Origin: Sipunculus nudus
Lineage: Eukaryota > Annelida > Sipuncula > Golfingiida > Sipunculidae
Assembly (NCBI GenBank): GCA_026874595.1
Contig: CM049307.1
Location: 38,048,862 to 38,112,861 of the forward strand
DNA: 64,000 nucleotides
Reading direction: 5' to 3'
Position numbers and translations under genes: made by a program. The first letter of the stretch is position 1. Each line of letters starts with the position of its first letter. Shown piece by piece: positions 24,561 through 38,420 of this stretch. The notes below the pieces were generated by a model. The model did no database searches. It worked only from the letters and a program-made list of their open reading frames with translations, and was not told the origin of the DNA.

Positions 24561-26800
24561 TTCTTGAATATTTCTGATTACTTGAAACTATTTATTTAAT
24601 GTGCTTTGTCGCACCCTTCAGTATCTCAAAGCGTTGAAAACAACAATAAAATGTGCAAACATCAAGTTGTAGTAGATGGGTGGTTACCCAGGATCCACGT
24701 GTTGATCTTCATCTTTGCAAGCATTGCTGAGAAATGTTAAATATGAATTTTCAGATAAAAATTTACAGATTTATAAGTAAATGAGATTTTATTTATCCGT
24801 GACACACGTCAAATTTTTATCCAATGGGAAGTAACTGTTTGCGTTAACATAAAGGCAACTGTGGGTGCCACTAGTATTTGGTAACCAACAATATGACTGA
24901 TCAGTAATCACACCAACTTTCAGGATTGCTGAGATATATAAGTTTTAGTGTAATTGTTCACTGTCGATGGGCTTATAATGTCAATATGTCGAAAATGGGT
25001 GACTATCACTCCTCCAGACAAATGTTTGAATGAACTTTTCTCATGTATTACCTTTTCAGTTTAAAATATTTGTTTGATTAAACAGTGGGAAAACACATAA
25101 AGGTGGCATAATCAGTGTTGTGAAACTGCTGAAGTTATTCCTCTGAATAAAATAAGTTTCATGGCGATCAGTATGGCTATTATTACGAAATTTGAGCTTC
25201 CTTATGAAATGAATTAATAATGAAAATTAAAAAGTCCTTGACATGTTGGTCTTAATGAAATCTCAGTAGGAAGTGCCTGGATCTGAAGTCTAAATTTTCT
25301 CGGTTTAATGTTTTGAATTGTACCCGTGTAACGTCCCGACGACACGACAAAGGAAACAGCCATCGTTATTGTCAAGCATTTCTGAAAGTAAGCTCAGTAA
25401 TCAAAAGTCAAAGTAAAATAAAAATCTCACTCCCAGTCATATAGATTATTATAGCTCAAGTTTCAATGTGTTTTTAATCATATACGGTAATCATTCATTA
25501 TGCTACAAATATTTCATATTCAGTGGTAATTGGTATGTTCATTTAATCAAAATTTCACTAAAAGTATTTATCAAATTGCACCAATTAACTTTGATAAAAA
25601 TAAAACTTCCAGCTTTATACCCCCCCCCCCCCCCAGCTAGCTAGCGTAAATATGTCGCAAAATAAGAAATTGCGGGGCAAAAAAACTTTTTGACGAGATG
25701 AGAAATTCTTTTACAAATATGTCCTTTGGGAGGGATTTCAATGGCGTGAAATAAAGAGGTCATTTCAGATTTAGATCCCTCAGAACTGTGACCATCACCG
25801 AGGTCTAATGTATTATTGAGTGGACAATCAAAGTCTACTGATAAGACGGCTAATTCCTCAGAAATTAAGGGACTATTGCACTCAGCCTGCTCAATTTGGA
25901 ATATTTATCCCGTTTACAGGATATCTAATAAACTGTAAAATGGCAGGAAATGTTGTGGCTTAATTTTTCCGTAGGTGTTTATAAAGTTCAGGTGAGAAAC
26001 AAACTTTAGTACATGTATCATACAACAAGGCTCACGTCTTCAAAAATTTTATGAATGCAACCATCAAAATGGTGATACGATATATATTCTAGCAATGCAG
26101 GCTCTGTGCACATGTACTGTCCCACGAAAAACACAAGCACCAATTTTGAACAGCGGTCGAGTTGCTCCTTATTGTAGAACAATTAATTGTCACCGAGTAC
26201 ACTGACCAGCGGCCAGCATGGGACAGACCATTGGGTATTAGCAAACTGAAAGCTTTCAAGGATTAATAACTGCCACAGGTTAATGAGTCCAGTGCCGAGC
26301 TTGCCGTGTGTTTTCGCGCCCAAAACAAAGGCAGGTGGTACGCTGCCAATGACCACGGAGCCCCTGCTGTTTCCATAAACATAAATCGGAAATATCTTTG
26401 TAGCACACAAAAAAGTCCTAACTTACTGTAGCAGAATCCACAGGGTTAAGCAAGTCATTTTGAACGAGGCATTCATAGCGACATATGTATAGAGCGTGTA
26501 TAAAAAATAGGCCGTTACGATAGCAGGGTTTTAGGTTACATCGTTCCATACATGAAACTATAGGAAAACACATTCTTGGCCGTCTGTTACCTTTTACCTT
26601 AGTATAAAGCCTCAGTAGGCTTAAAAATATTTTATTGATATAGGTACCCTGCTGGTCAATAGGGTGGCGCCATATGTGGAGTTACTTGCACATATATCAA
26701 CAAGGAGGAAAATAGAAGTGTTAATTCTGTGTTCGCAAAATGTGAACAAAAGCCAGCAAATAAGAGTGAACTTGTTTAAAGTGGTGTAATCATTTAAATA
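24560..26800. other. Intergenic stretch, no gene recognised
   Basis: AT-rich, with one C run (25620-25634). ORFs up to 75 codons show no family resemblance. Confidence 0.5.
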
Positions 26801-26801
26801 T

Positions 26802-27199
26802 GCTTTCATTATATTCACGCAATGTGTTTTGTAAACTAATAAAGAAAAGAGGTGAATTTAATAGTAAACTTGAATATACATGCACCTTTATTAGTGTTAA
26901 TTCTATTGTTTATGACTTTTTATATAAATGTTAATTTTTGTTGCCGTAATGTAACGACACATGCCGCCGCATGGATCTCTTCCCTACTGCTTTATAATAT
27001 AATATTCACAATTTTTCCCTATAGCCTAAAATGACAAAGGTTAAATACCTTTGGACCAATTAATACAGATCTGTTAAATAAGGCACTGGGTAATGATGAC
27101 CACAAGTAGGCCTATTTCTATATTGCCCTGTCCTTTGATCTTTAGTGAGAGAGTACTCAATGGCCCAAGTTGTCTTGTTTTTCTTCCAGTCCCCCTCAA
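26802..27199 (+). repeat. Direct duplication, right copy, upstream of EPDR-C
   Basis: Same-orientation copy of 17208-17588 with small indels and substitutions. It ends about 200 bp before the EPDR-C start codon, so it may contribute promoter sequence. Homology stops after TCTTCCAGTCCCCCTC. Confidence 0.85.
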
Positions 27200-27398
27200 G
27201 TCTACCCGTACCTGCGCACCGTACCATATACAAATATACCGGTAACGACCTGGGGTGTCAAGGCCACGCGTACCTAGACACGCAATGCATCTTGGGAGTC
27301 ATATGATTAGAGTAAACACAGGCATGTGACTATTAGTCAGCGGATCTTTGAGACACATATACACCGGATCGGATCATTGCTGAATGCACTGTCTAATC

Positions 27399-30300
27399 AT
27401 GAAGACTGTAGCTGTATTGCTGGCACTTTTTGCCGTCTGCTGGGCCCAGGAAGCCCCCAAGCCCTGCTGTACCCCAGACCAATGGGAGGGTGACATGAGC
27501 GAGTTCTCTGGCTACACGGCGCGCCGCTACCACAGAAAGGGCCTGGTGTATGTGAGTGAATTTATACTTGAACCTCATATGGCCTATAGTCAGGTCTGAA
27601 GTGACGTAGTGGAGCAACAAAGTCGCCAGGCTCCCGGCCGTGGCTAAATATAATAAAAATTAGCCGCAATGGAATAAAGGGGTGAAAGCTGTAGGCCTAA
27701 CCAGTATGTGAAATAGGTGTACATACATCTTTTTGTCATAATGTCTATTTGTTTATTAATTATTTTAATTATTGTTTTTAAATTGAGCAAAAGTTAATCT
27801 TTCGGGCATTCAGGCACGAATGTGGAATAACTCGCGCACCTCTCTGAAGCACGACAATTGTTTGAACAGAAAAACCATTTTCTGCCTTAATTTTGTCACT
27901 TATTTTCAACTGCATCTCACTTTTTCATAATATTTAATCTAATCACCATACTGTCCGTCCGCATACGCAAACAGCTAAAGTCAAAACTGTTCGTGAGTGA
28001 TTATACATTCGCTCAGGGATTAAACTCCAGGCAGGTAATTTCAGTAAGAAATGTCATTTTTGCAGAAGAAATCTCAAAGACTAATTTAAGTCGTAACATG
28101 TCCATTTCCCGCCTATAGTACGCTAAAGAAGGAGGCAGCATATGTGTACTATACGTCACATATGGAATTTAGTCAGCCGAATCAGGATTCAGGGCCAACA
28201 AACACGCAACAATATATTAATTGAAACGAATATTTTATGCATATCATATAGTGAGAATGGTCATCCATGTTGCCTTACTGGAGGCGATAAAGTTATGTAG
28301 TGAGCCACCATGCAATCCAATGTACCTATCCATGCAACCTTTCTATATTGTCATACACTCCTCTCGCTCTACTTTAGTAGTGAAGCTTTCGAACTAGAGT
28401 GAACGCAGAAAGCGGGTCTCCTTTATAATTTAACTGGTGTATTGCCCATGACGTCTTCCCACCTCTGGTGTGAAGCTGACCATTTACAATTTACATGACC
28501 TGCTCGTACCCAAGTACATTTTATTTCCCTAGACCATTTGAAAGAGGCTCTCACGTGTAGGGTGGCGTGACACAGTTCTAGGACTAATATCCATTGTACT
28601 GGCTGCACGAGGCCTTATTTACAAAATGTTCCCGTGGAGCGAGACCTTGAAACGGAACGCTGTTCATAACATCAACGGCCATTGGAACGACACAACCGTA
28701 CCCTTTGCCTGTACTGTATAATAAAGTTAATCAAAAATGACAAGGGCAAATAAAAATGCATGGATGTCATGGCTACGCTACAGAGCCCAACTTTTGCCTG
28801 AAATAATGTTAGGGGAAAGTGATAATCGCCATAATATTAGGCCGAGAATTACGCATAGGTGGACCGCCTATGATACCACCTGTGCATGCAGGGAGATCGC
28901 GGTAAAAAGGGCATCCTTCGTTTGTTTGTCCGGAGTTCAGTTATGTAATAGTAACAAAATTTGGAATGCCGATTAACCTGATGGTACTTTAAATATTTGT
29001 TGTCTTTAACGAATATTCACGAAAATTGGGAATAAACCTGTGAAAAAAACACACCGATATTGGTAAAGTTACCTGAACGTAAGTAATTACCTTTCATATT
29101 AGCTGTTGGATGAAATTCTGACAAGGGTCATATACAAACACTGAACATTCACATTCCGGTGGGACGAGAGTGACAAAAAATATCGTGGTATAACGAACAC
29201 TGTATCAGTATAAATAAAATGTTTCCTCTTTAACAGGTCGGTGCCAAACTCTCGTATGACGGGAAAGCCAAGAAAGTAGCATCTACAGCCGTCGTAAATG
29301 GCCGTCCCCCTGTCAAGATCATCTTGGATTTCTCTTCCGTAAGTAAAGTGGTTTATTAAATAGCACTGCTATATATGACTTATTCATTGCTAAAAACATC
29401 ATTGTTTGTTTGTTCCTTCAAGTGACTGAAATATAAGGGCAGCAACTTCGCACAAGTAAATTGAATGTATTGAAGCATGTACATCGTCACATAACACGTC
29501 GCTAAAGTTTTGTAGAAAATGTTAGCCGGTGTGCGCGCGAGCGAGAGAGAGGGAATTTAAAGAAAGAAAGAAAGGATATGGGGGAAGCGTGGTAGGGATT
29601 TGAGGGAGACGAGGAGGAAGGATTTAAGGAAGGAAGGAAGGAAGGAGATGTTCCTTCTCTACAGGAAATTGCACTTAATGAAACGACCCACTTTCAGTCA
29701 TGGTAAGGCCAAAAAATAAAAGGTATGGTTCTCAGGCACCGTCAATTTTAACCCCCCGCATCAACAACTTTTATTTTGATCTTTATCTTTCAAGAAGATA
29801 AATAATACAATTTATGTAGTGCTTTTACCTATTTAGCAAAAAATTTGTTATTTTCATGCTATTCCCCGAGCATATGACATTTTTATCGGAACACTCAAAC
29901 AAGGTCAAAAATAAAATACCACCCGCCCGCACTGATTTCTGAAAAACCATACCTTATTTTTTTGGCCTAATGTAATTTTTTTTATCTGACTTGATCTGAT
30001 CTGAGGTTGTCTTGTCTGTTTGTCCCAATAAACCCGCAGAAACGTGCCAAGTGGACCAGTTTGATATTCCCGCCAGTCAGATGCCCTAACTTATAGAATG
30101 CACACCAATTTGGCCCTTCCATTTGCACACAATTGCATTCCCGACAGCATCACATCACAGGTCTGCCGCACAACATCACACCGCTCTCCAATCCGCCATT
30201 GCTGACTTTCACCTTGGCCCATTACCACAAAGACATAAATAATTGGTTCCGTATCGACCAGAAGACATAATCCCTCTCGGTCACCATTTTCTGGTGAAAA

Positions 30301-32861
30301 GACTAAAACTAATTGAAGGGAACCACTTGAAATTGATAAATATATTAGTGATAACCCTGCCATAGTGATTGTTTAGACAATGAAGGAATCTTTTTGACTG
30401 TGTTCAAAATAAACCTTGTTAAAGACACAGGGGTTTTAACTCTGCCCCTTCTTTTCCTTTTACAAACCCCTCAAATATCTTAACTTTTAACAAGGTTTTC
30501 AGTTTAGTGGACTTTAATTCTGGCCCGGCTGTATCTATCTTACGTGTTTTCGTCATAAATCGAAGCTATAACACCCAGAAAAAGTTCTTAATTTGACATC
30601 CAGACAGGTCTTCTGGAAATCTCTTGAGGAAACTTGAAATAAGATCACAGAAACTTATATTTTACGAATGTGAAACCCACAATTCCAGGCACCTTGTTTG
30701 TTTTTAGAGCTACAATATTTTTTTTATTAACAGAACTGCAAACCATAGCTTGTAAAACAGTTATCACTACCCAAACTGACCGTTGACCTGAGAATCATTG
30801 AATTAACATATCCGCTTTATTTTATCATGTCATGGTAATTTTTGGTGTATCTCGGGTCTGATATCCTTAGCTGGTATGATATTGTTCAAAGCGTGACATG
30901 TTCTGCCTGTTCATCAGCTAAGCTCCATGGCCAGTAGGTCACTTGATTCTTTCCTTTTCAGAGCAAGATGTACCTCATCAAGGGTGGCAACTGCACAGTC
31001 CACAAGACAAAGAGGGCCTTCAGACCAGCCTGTGTTCCCAGTGAGTGTTGTCTACCTCACATGTCATACACTATATTTAAGCAAAGTTCAGGCCCAAAGA
31101 TCCAAGATCTGTAACAAATGTGTGAAATACTGATGTATTTAACAAAATAGCCAGGAATAAAGTCCGTGTGAGTTAAACATGCAAGGGGAAGATATGGATA
31201 ATATAAACATAATCATGTCATTTGATCATATTCAACTATTCAACACTGAACAGTCTGGGGGTAAAATGCTCCGCTCTCTCCGCTGGCGACCCGGGTTTGA
31301 TCCCTCCATGAGAGTGGGTTGTGGTTTCCCGTCCAAGGCCGATGGTTTACTCCGGGTTCTCAGGTTTCCTCCACCCCTACAGATTACCTTACACCTTAAT
31401 CTGAGCCATGGAGTGTTACGATTAGTTATGATAACTATATTTGTACAATCCATGTAAAACTAAATCATTTTATATATAAATATATAACTTAAACGCAGCC
31501 AAAGGTAATAAAGCGTTTCTTATATACATTGCAAGATTCTCATTATCTACAAGTTTTCGTATCTCCTTTCAGAGACTGCAAAGTTCGGCGCGTCCTTCTT
31601 CCAGGGCGCAGGCGCAGCCAAGATAAACGAGAACGCATGGATGATTGAACACAGAGGAATCCATGCTGTAGCCTCTGTGACAAAAGCAGGATGTATTCCC
31701 GTCGGCGAAATTGCCTATGGAGACATGCGCGGAGGTAAGGCACCGTTCATGAGAAATGATTATCAATGGAATCAATATGAGTTAAAATTTTACTCCAAAG
31801 GATTATGTTGCATACACTGGACGACTGTTGAAACAAATGGAGGTGGAACAGCATTGTGTTCAGCTTTAATTATTGATCACGCCCTTATAATATTTCATTT
31901 ATTTATCCTTTATTTATAATTCATCTTTATTATTTATCCCAAACACCTAATAAAAACGTCAGTTGTAAGCATGCAGACTCGTTGCCCATCTTTTCATGGG
32001 TAATTAAAATAGCCCTGAATTATAGTACTTAAGTAATATTTAATGAAAAATGTACATTTCACACAAGTGTCGCAGACTATTTCGTACGACAATGAAAAAC
32101 TTTTATCAAATTACCATTTGCTATTCATTCGATGAAATATTAACTTGGTGCATATGCCTAAAAGTATCCTCATAGAATGGAAGGTGAATAATAAAGGCAT
32201 ACAGTAAAATAAATGAAATAATACAATTTCTTAAATAATGATTTAAATATGATATATTTTTCAGTGAATTTTTTGACCTCGATTGGATTCGCCAACATCA
32301 CTCCTGGAATCAAGGACCCGAACGTGTTCAAGCCACCAGCATCCTGCAAGGGAGTAGAGGAAGAGGGACATGTAAGTGGAAGATTAAAAGATTTTCTGGT
32401 TATATTTTAATGAATCATCCGCACGGTGACATGGTAATGTGGGATATTCAGCAGTTATTATGATCATATTCGTGTGTCAATGAGAGTGAAGCATGGAAAG
32501 CGGAAATGGCGGCTCACCGGAAATTCTGTTAGCAAGTATTAATTTTCAAACCTGGAGCCTTTCAGTTGATAACGTTTTTAGTCAAATTTGTACTTTCAAA
32601 GCCGTCATAAAAATCCCTCAAAATGAAAGAAACTTAACAAAGTTCAAATTTTGAATGGTAAACTATGTATGTTACCAGATAATATTTTAAATTCAATTGC
32701 ACCACTAGCTTAATCTGTGAACGGCACTAGGCCAATATCTGCAATAATAAGCGCTAACTAAAACTTATAAATCTGATACGACTTTTACGATTTTGTTATT
32801 TCAGTACTTCGGAGAGGAATACCCGATCCTGGAGTACCTCCGGTTGAAACACACTGAGTAA
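27399..32861 (+). CDS. EPDR: EPDR-C: complete secreted ependymin-related protein, six exons
   Basis: The coding exons are 27399-27551, 29237-29338, 30962-31040, 31573-31734, 32265-32371 and 32805-32861 (219 residues plus stop). The start gives the signal peptide MKTVAVLLALFAVCWA. The mature part opens with PKPCCTPDQWEG (residues 20-31). Other landmarks are VGAKLSYDGKAKK (52-64), KMYLIKGGNCTVHK (87-100), FRPACVP (105-111), AGCIPVGEI (150-158), SIGFANITPG (171-180), PPASCKGVEEE (189-199) and YLRLKHTE at the end. Sequons are at N95 and N176. It should be an exported protein with a lipid-pocket-type fold; its physiological role here is unknown. Introns are GT-AG with phases 0, 0, 1, 1 and 0. Intron 2 carries an intact MITE and intron 3 a SINE. 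Intron ends and the 3' flank resemble the pseudogene at 39.7-47.1 kb, which marks EPDR-C as its closest relative in the window. Confidence 0.95.
29560..29645. repeat. Purine-rich (GAAA/GGAA) simple repeat
   Basis: Runs of GAAA and GGAA tetranucleotides in intron 2 of EPDR-C. Confidence 0.85.
29704..29970. mobile_element. MITE with TAAGGCC termini, intact copy in EPDR-C intron 2
   Basis: About 266 bp with terminal inverted repeats: the left end reads TAAGGCCAAAAAATAAAAGG and the right end is the complement of TTAGGCCAAAAAAATAAGG, both leading into TATGGTT. The interior is noncoding. The same sequence, split in two, occurs at 51385-51487 and 57229-57437. Confidence 0.8.
31245..31395 (+). mobile_element. 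tRNA-derived SINE in EPDR-C intron 3
   Basis: CTGGGGGTAAAATGCTC resembles an A box and CGGGTTTGATCCCT (about 31292-31305) is a good B box, about 35 bp apart as in tRNA-derived SINEs. It is followed by GGTTTACTCCGGGTTCTC and GGTTTCCTCC, a body typical of conserved-core SINEs. It is not a functional tRNA because the arms do not pair fully. Confidence 0.55.
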
Positions 32862-33293
32862 GAGGAGACCGTACACTGTAGTGTGCCCGTGACTCATTGT
32901 ACATGTCTGCTGTCCATTTACAAGCACGTTTTACAGGACACTTGGGCTCCATGCACCATACCTCATTATCTATCAGTATGTTGACTCCCAATGCAAAGGC
33001 GTCAACCAGCTCCAAAGCGTACATATCTCTGGAATGAACCAATGTTCTGAGGCAATACTCGTGGCACTTCAACATTAAAGAATCTTATTTGATATTAATT
33101 ATATATTTATTCTTTTTTAATTGTCATTAGTTTTTTTGTTAATTTCTTTATTGAAATGATCTGGTTTATTTGGGAATTATTTGATCTGAAAAAAGTTCAT
33201 TTCTGGAAAGTACATGTATATCGTAATCTTGTACCATTCCAAAAAATGTTGACTAAGATTGTTGTACTTAATAGTTGAATGATAGTTCTGTTA

Positions 33294-33299
33294 AATAAA
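33294..33299 (+). terminator. Candidate polyadenylation signal of EPDR-C
   Basis: AATAAA about 435 nt after the stop codon. The 3' flank aligns with that of the pseudogene to about this point, where the pseudogene reads ATTAAA (about 47459), which supports a 3' UTR of this length. An ATTAAA nearer the stop (about 33074) is an alternative. Confidence 0.45.
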
Positions 33300-35441
33300 A
33301 TCCGGCTTCTCCAATAATGCGTGTTTGTTTTTTAGGAACATATTAAAAAAAAACACAAACGCAGTTTTGGATTCCATCCCAAAAGTCCGAAAATTTAATT
33401 CCCACGGACGTTAAAGAATATAAAATGAAACTCGTTTAGATTTGCTTGCCGGGATATTATTTATCGGCTTCCTGTCATTAACGTTTAATCTAGGAAGGCT
33501 GAAAATTATAAAAAAAGGTGTTTTCTTTGCAATAGGATATATTTTCTTTTCCTTTCATTAGAATAAATCTGTACATTTGACTAAATTTACTAAATAAGTC
33601 ATCAGGCAAAGAAAAAACGTACTAGTTTCATTATTCAGCATGCGGACAGCTATATATAGAAGGGTAGTTCCCGGGAGGGGGGGGGGGGGGCTTCCAAGAA
33701 AACTGATTGTTGGTAAATCAGAAGGCTGTAGATGCCACCTCCCAACTTTAATGGTTATAACATAATGGCAAATAACAGATTTAAAAAAAAAATGATGCAT
33801 GGGTGACGATGCTCAGCTGATCAACATACAGGACCTTGGGGGGGGGGGGGGGCATACGGAATTTTACATATGCCTGGTTTAAGCAATTTACATGATGGCC
33901 CATCAGAGGGAAGCTGGCCATACCATGGAGAAAGCATTTAGGTCAATATGAGGAGCAAAAGTCAAGGAACATTTCATGACAGCCCGTTTAGGAATTACTG
34001 GTTATTTAGTGCTTTTGTATGAATTTATACAATAAACCAATTGTATTTAAACTTCATTACTATATTGAAAGGCTCTTTGACCCAGTTTTCTTGATACCCC
34101 ACGGAATTAATGGTTATTTATATGATTACTTATTACTATAGATTACAGGAATTTATTTCAATTACATGGACAAAGGCAAATCTATGACTGCTTTGAAAAC
34201 ACACTTTTACATGGCTTTCATTCTCATAATAAGCATACAATAAGCAAGTATAAGGACCATACAACGAACCAGATCTAAATGACTGATATTACTCCCACCA
34301 TCAAGACTACAGTTTTGTTGAAAGGAAAAATAATATAAGTGGTATCAGCAGTCTAAAACTATGTCTAAAACTATAAATCCCCCCCCCCCCCCCTTCTATA
34401 TCTAAAACTATATAAATGCATCAATTTCCTGTGCAAAATAGTTCGTCCTCCTCCCTCAGTCCTTGCTTCACCCTTTGTATTCAATCAGCATACCACATCT
34501 AAGAGCAAAACATCACCGACGTGATTGTTGTACTTTCCGGTCTAAGATGTACATATAAGGGCCTATTATATTCCGAATGTTATCTGACGCCTATTACATA
34601 AATGTGATTCTTTGGACCTTTTATAAGAAAGTCTAAAAGCACCGATCCAATGGTGCGCAGGCAAATTTTTATGTATGTGTGTCGGGGAGGGGGCTTCGGT
34701 CTTAATTCAATCACGTCCAACAAAGAGATCTGGCGGCAAATCAGACGAACCAGTTTTGTAATGACAAAAAAGAAATCATTGCGTCATATATTCTCACCAT
34801 ATACAGCTGTTGAACTTTCAACTTGGCACATATACAATCACCTACCTTCGGCTTCTGTTTGTCAACGTGGACACACGTATCGAGTTTATTAACAGCTTGT
34901 AGATAATGAAGACCATACCCCCTTCACTGGGCGGTAAAAGAAGCTTCCATAGTAGGACTTACCTACAAGTTACATAAAGTGAGCCAGAAATCACATACAT
35001 TCTATAAATAAGGCGAGTAAAAATAAGGCAAGCTTTAAATTCTGTGAAAAAATTCGGGGCGCTTCCAGTCTACTCGCAACAATAAAGCTGGTCACGATAA
35101 ACGTGCATAGCATATTTCCTGGCAATCTTATTACTAGTAAGTATTGTATATTGAGATATTGGAGCTTTTGTATAAAAGGTTATTTTTACGAAGACAAATA
35201 AATGAGGGGAAAATCCTGGGCAAACTATCCGCTTTTATGTGCACCCCGTAACATTTTATACTATGGACAAATCACAATGAAAAATAACAATTTGCATGAA
35301 GCACCAACTACGTTCAAGTTTTCATGGTGATAGTCTTAAAAGTGTAAGTGATATAATTATTAATATATTTGTATAATGAACGAACACAAAATACTTTTCA
35401 GTGTTCTAGAGCATCTTACTTTCTGGGTATATACTTAAAAC

Positions 35442-35515
<74 letters not shown>

Positions 35516-37435
35516 TAAAAACTCGCAGAATCTAGGTCACTAGCTGCTATCTATCTTCAAGTGTAGAAGTCTCTAAGTCAAACGGCACCGATTTCGTGCG
35601 GTCGGATGGACAGACGACGGACACTCGTATGGCAGTATACCATACGTCGGAAAAAAAGAATGAACGCTTATCTCAGCTAGATGTCTTTCAGACAGACTAA
35701 ACATCGTCCATCGATATAAGATTTAAATAAAGGTGTAGCTAGGGGTTAAACGGAATGCAAACAAGTCGCTTTTTATGTATTCATGATTAAATCATGTCAC
35801 GACTCGCCTGAAGCCCCCCCCCTCCCCCCTACACACACACACAAGATCCGCTCTTAAAAGTCGGGGTATACTATAGTTTCGTGACGGTCCCCCAGCCGCC
35901 GCAGATAAATCTTGTCTGCTTGATAACTCACGGATCTTTACCAAACTTGAAATGTGCACAGTTATGGGTGAGAAGACGAAGCCTCTCTAAAATGGGGTCA
36001 TGACCTTTAGTAGGAGAGTGACCTTGACCTTGAATAAGTCCATATTTTGGGGGAAATCAAACAATTCTTAAATATCTTAAGAAACCTTGCATGGATTGAT
36101 CCTAAAATCAAGTTGACCGAAGATCTTTGATAGCGTTGTCATATACCGGAAACTGGTGGTGCCACCTATTATCCTTTTCTTGTTTTCGCGCCTTAAATTA
36201 CCTCTAACGTTGCCACTTGACAGTTCTGTGAGCATTACAAGTCAAAAACTAATGGACAGATTTCTTTTATTTTATGCATATACATAGATGTGGGTTATAG
36301 GATGAGGTGTATTAAATTTTTTTTATTTCATGTTTGTTTTAATCATATTTTTGCTCAATGCTATAAAATTTTATGTATACTGGTTAATTGGCAGTCCACT
36401 CAAATGTATAAGAATATACAAAGGAATTCTTCAGTTTTAACGCCTTACTCAAACGCTTTTTTCCGTAATTTATAATCGAAACATATTTTGAGGTACCATA
36501 TTTAACACGAATAATCCCATGGAAAGTCGGAGGATTTTGAGTCACACACGATAGTTTACTATTCTGGTCCCTGTCAGAGGATATGTGTGATCAAATTTCA
36601 GATCTTTTAGCGATCAACCAGGTATACATCACGCATTATTCAAGGACACATTAGAAAGTTGTCGCCAAATTCTTTTCATGTTTTGGTATGTATATGGGAA
36701 TATGTCAACAGCAGAAATTACAAGAACACATCTAGTTAGAATGCTGAATACAGAATTGAACCACTGCATGTTACCTCATTCCTCAAAGATCAATAAACTT
36801 TTTTTAAATACTCTGTATATACCCTGTGAACCCCAACCCCCTTTAGTGCTCTGAGTGACAAAAAAGAAAATTGAACTCGCTTCGTATCAACAGTATAGTA
36901 TGATGACAGGCTCATCGGTGCAAGAGGAAAACACACTTATGTGTACATGTGCTTGCTGTCACACGTGATTGATTATTGAGCAAGACACTGAGGTCAATGT
37001 TTACAGCATACTCAGTTTGCTTGATTGTAAGATGAAGGGTTCTTTTAGGGGTTATTCCAACCGATATCATCAATAAACTTAATTAAAACAGAGGCCATTA
37101 TGCCAGATTAATTATGACACATCCGTTTCCACTGAAAAAAGTGTCTTTCTACCTCTGCTTATATGTTGTCGTGTTATGGATATATAATTCTGAACTTTTT
37201 ATGTATTGCTGTTTCCATTATCCAAAACACGAAGTCATAGAAAAAAGGAGTTTCATTTTATGTAATAAGCTCTTAAAGATTCATGTTGTGTTCAGATGTT
37301 ACTAATGCTATTGTTTTGCATGGGAATACAGCATTTCAGGATCACATAGGATTTATATGCTCTTAATTTTACTGAAACTGTTGCATGATATTCAGATGTC
37401 TGTACCATGCCTCTGGGGAACTAGTTTTGCCGCCG
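33300..37435. other. Intergenic stretch between EPDR-C and the pseudogene
   Basis: No gene was recognised. It holds G/C runs (about 33678-33690, 33838-33852, 34380-34393), a 70-bp (TA)n tract, and a patch at about 35800-36260 with a C-run and ACCTTGACCTTGAA words like those in the repeats near 49.4 kb. A segment with GGACAGACGACGGAC at about 35608 resembles the tails of the repeats at 50.1 and 63.0 kb. Confidence 0.5.
35443..35515. repeat. (TA)n microsatellite
   Basis: About 73 bp of uninterrupted TA repeat, the longest in the window. Confidence 0.97.
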
Positions 37436-37439
37436 TCGT

Positions 37440-38420
37440 TTGATCAGTAGGAAGATTTAGACGAGAACAATCATGTGCAGATATTATGCGACATAGGGGT
37501 TGTAAATATAAAGTGAACAATATAGGTCCTAACACGGATCCCTGAGGAACCCCGTACAACAAAGTACATGGGTTTGATTGACGGATCTAAGCCCCTTCTA
37601 AGGATTATTGAAAGTGAGTCCGTAAGCATTTGGGCTGCACTGTTCCTTTTAAAAATTAAGTGAAGCATCTAAGTGTTAATATTGATCGTAATCTTTCAAT
37701 GCATGATATCATTATATTAGTAGTACATATGTCGTGCGGTCTTTCTCGAGCTCCGCCGTACATTTTCCATCCGGCGTTTCCTCTCCTTTAATGTGTGCTG
37801 TCGGCTCATTTGCGCCACAGTAATTTCTCGCCTGGATTACTGTATTTTCATTACTTGCTGGGTTACCGGCAGATCAAGTCTCGCGGCTACAGATGGTCAA
37901 GAATAATGCTACGCGTCTCATTCTTAAGAAGCGCAAGACTGACCACGTCACGCCGCTGCTCAAACAGCTCCATTGGTTTCCCGTCAAATACCCCATACAA
38001 TACAAAATTGCTGTTTTTGTTTACCGCCATTTTAATGACTCACTTCCATCATATCTGAAAAAAATAATAACCTATCGGCCTCTCCATACGCTGCGCTCGG
38101 CCGACGGAAATCTTAAAGTACCAACGTGTGATATGAAAGTCGGTGAACGTTGCTTCCGTTTCATAGCAACAACAGTTTGGAATTCCCTTCCCATTACACT
38201 TAGTTTTGCGGATACTATGTTTTTGACCGGGTTCCGCCGCCGCCGCCGCGTTCGTTTCCGGAGAACTCCTCTGAGACTACTGGACGGATTTTTCCGAAAC
38301 TTACACACCAATTATCGGGTCCCATGTGAACTGGTGCCTAACCAATTGGCCTTCACCTCTGACCTTTCCTCTCTGCCCAGCGTCCATTTGTACGTCTGTT
38401 TCCACACATAAACCCACATA
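37440..38420 (+). mobile_element. 5'-inverted L2/CR1-like LINE fragment
   Basis: On the + strand from about 37655 there is the C-terminal half of a LINE ORF2 with frameshifts: NIDRNLSMHD, VISRLDYC, QMVKNNATRLILKK, TPLLKQLHWFPVKYPIQYKI, then RCFRFIATTVWNSLP (37893-38220). This is the usual order of the CR1/L2 tail. Directly upstream, on the - strand (37668-37440), the reverse transcriptase core is readable as GVPQGSVLGPILFTLY in one frame. An RT core inverted and joined to the 3' half is the signature of 5' inversion (twin priming). The element is truncated and inactive. Confidence 0.75.

Noticed and set aside
31292-31305. Possible tRNA gene (good B box)
   Set aside because: The acceptor and anticodon arms do not pair and the body continues into a SINE-like sequence. 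It is called as a SINE instead.
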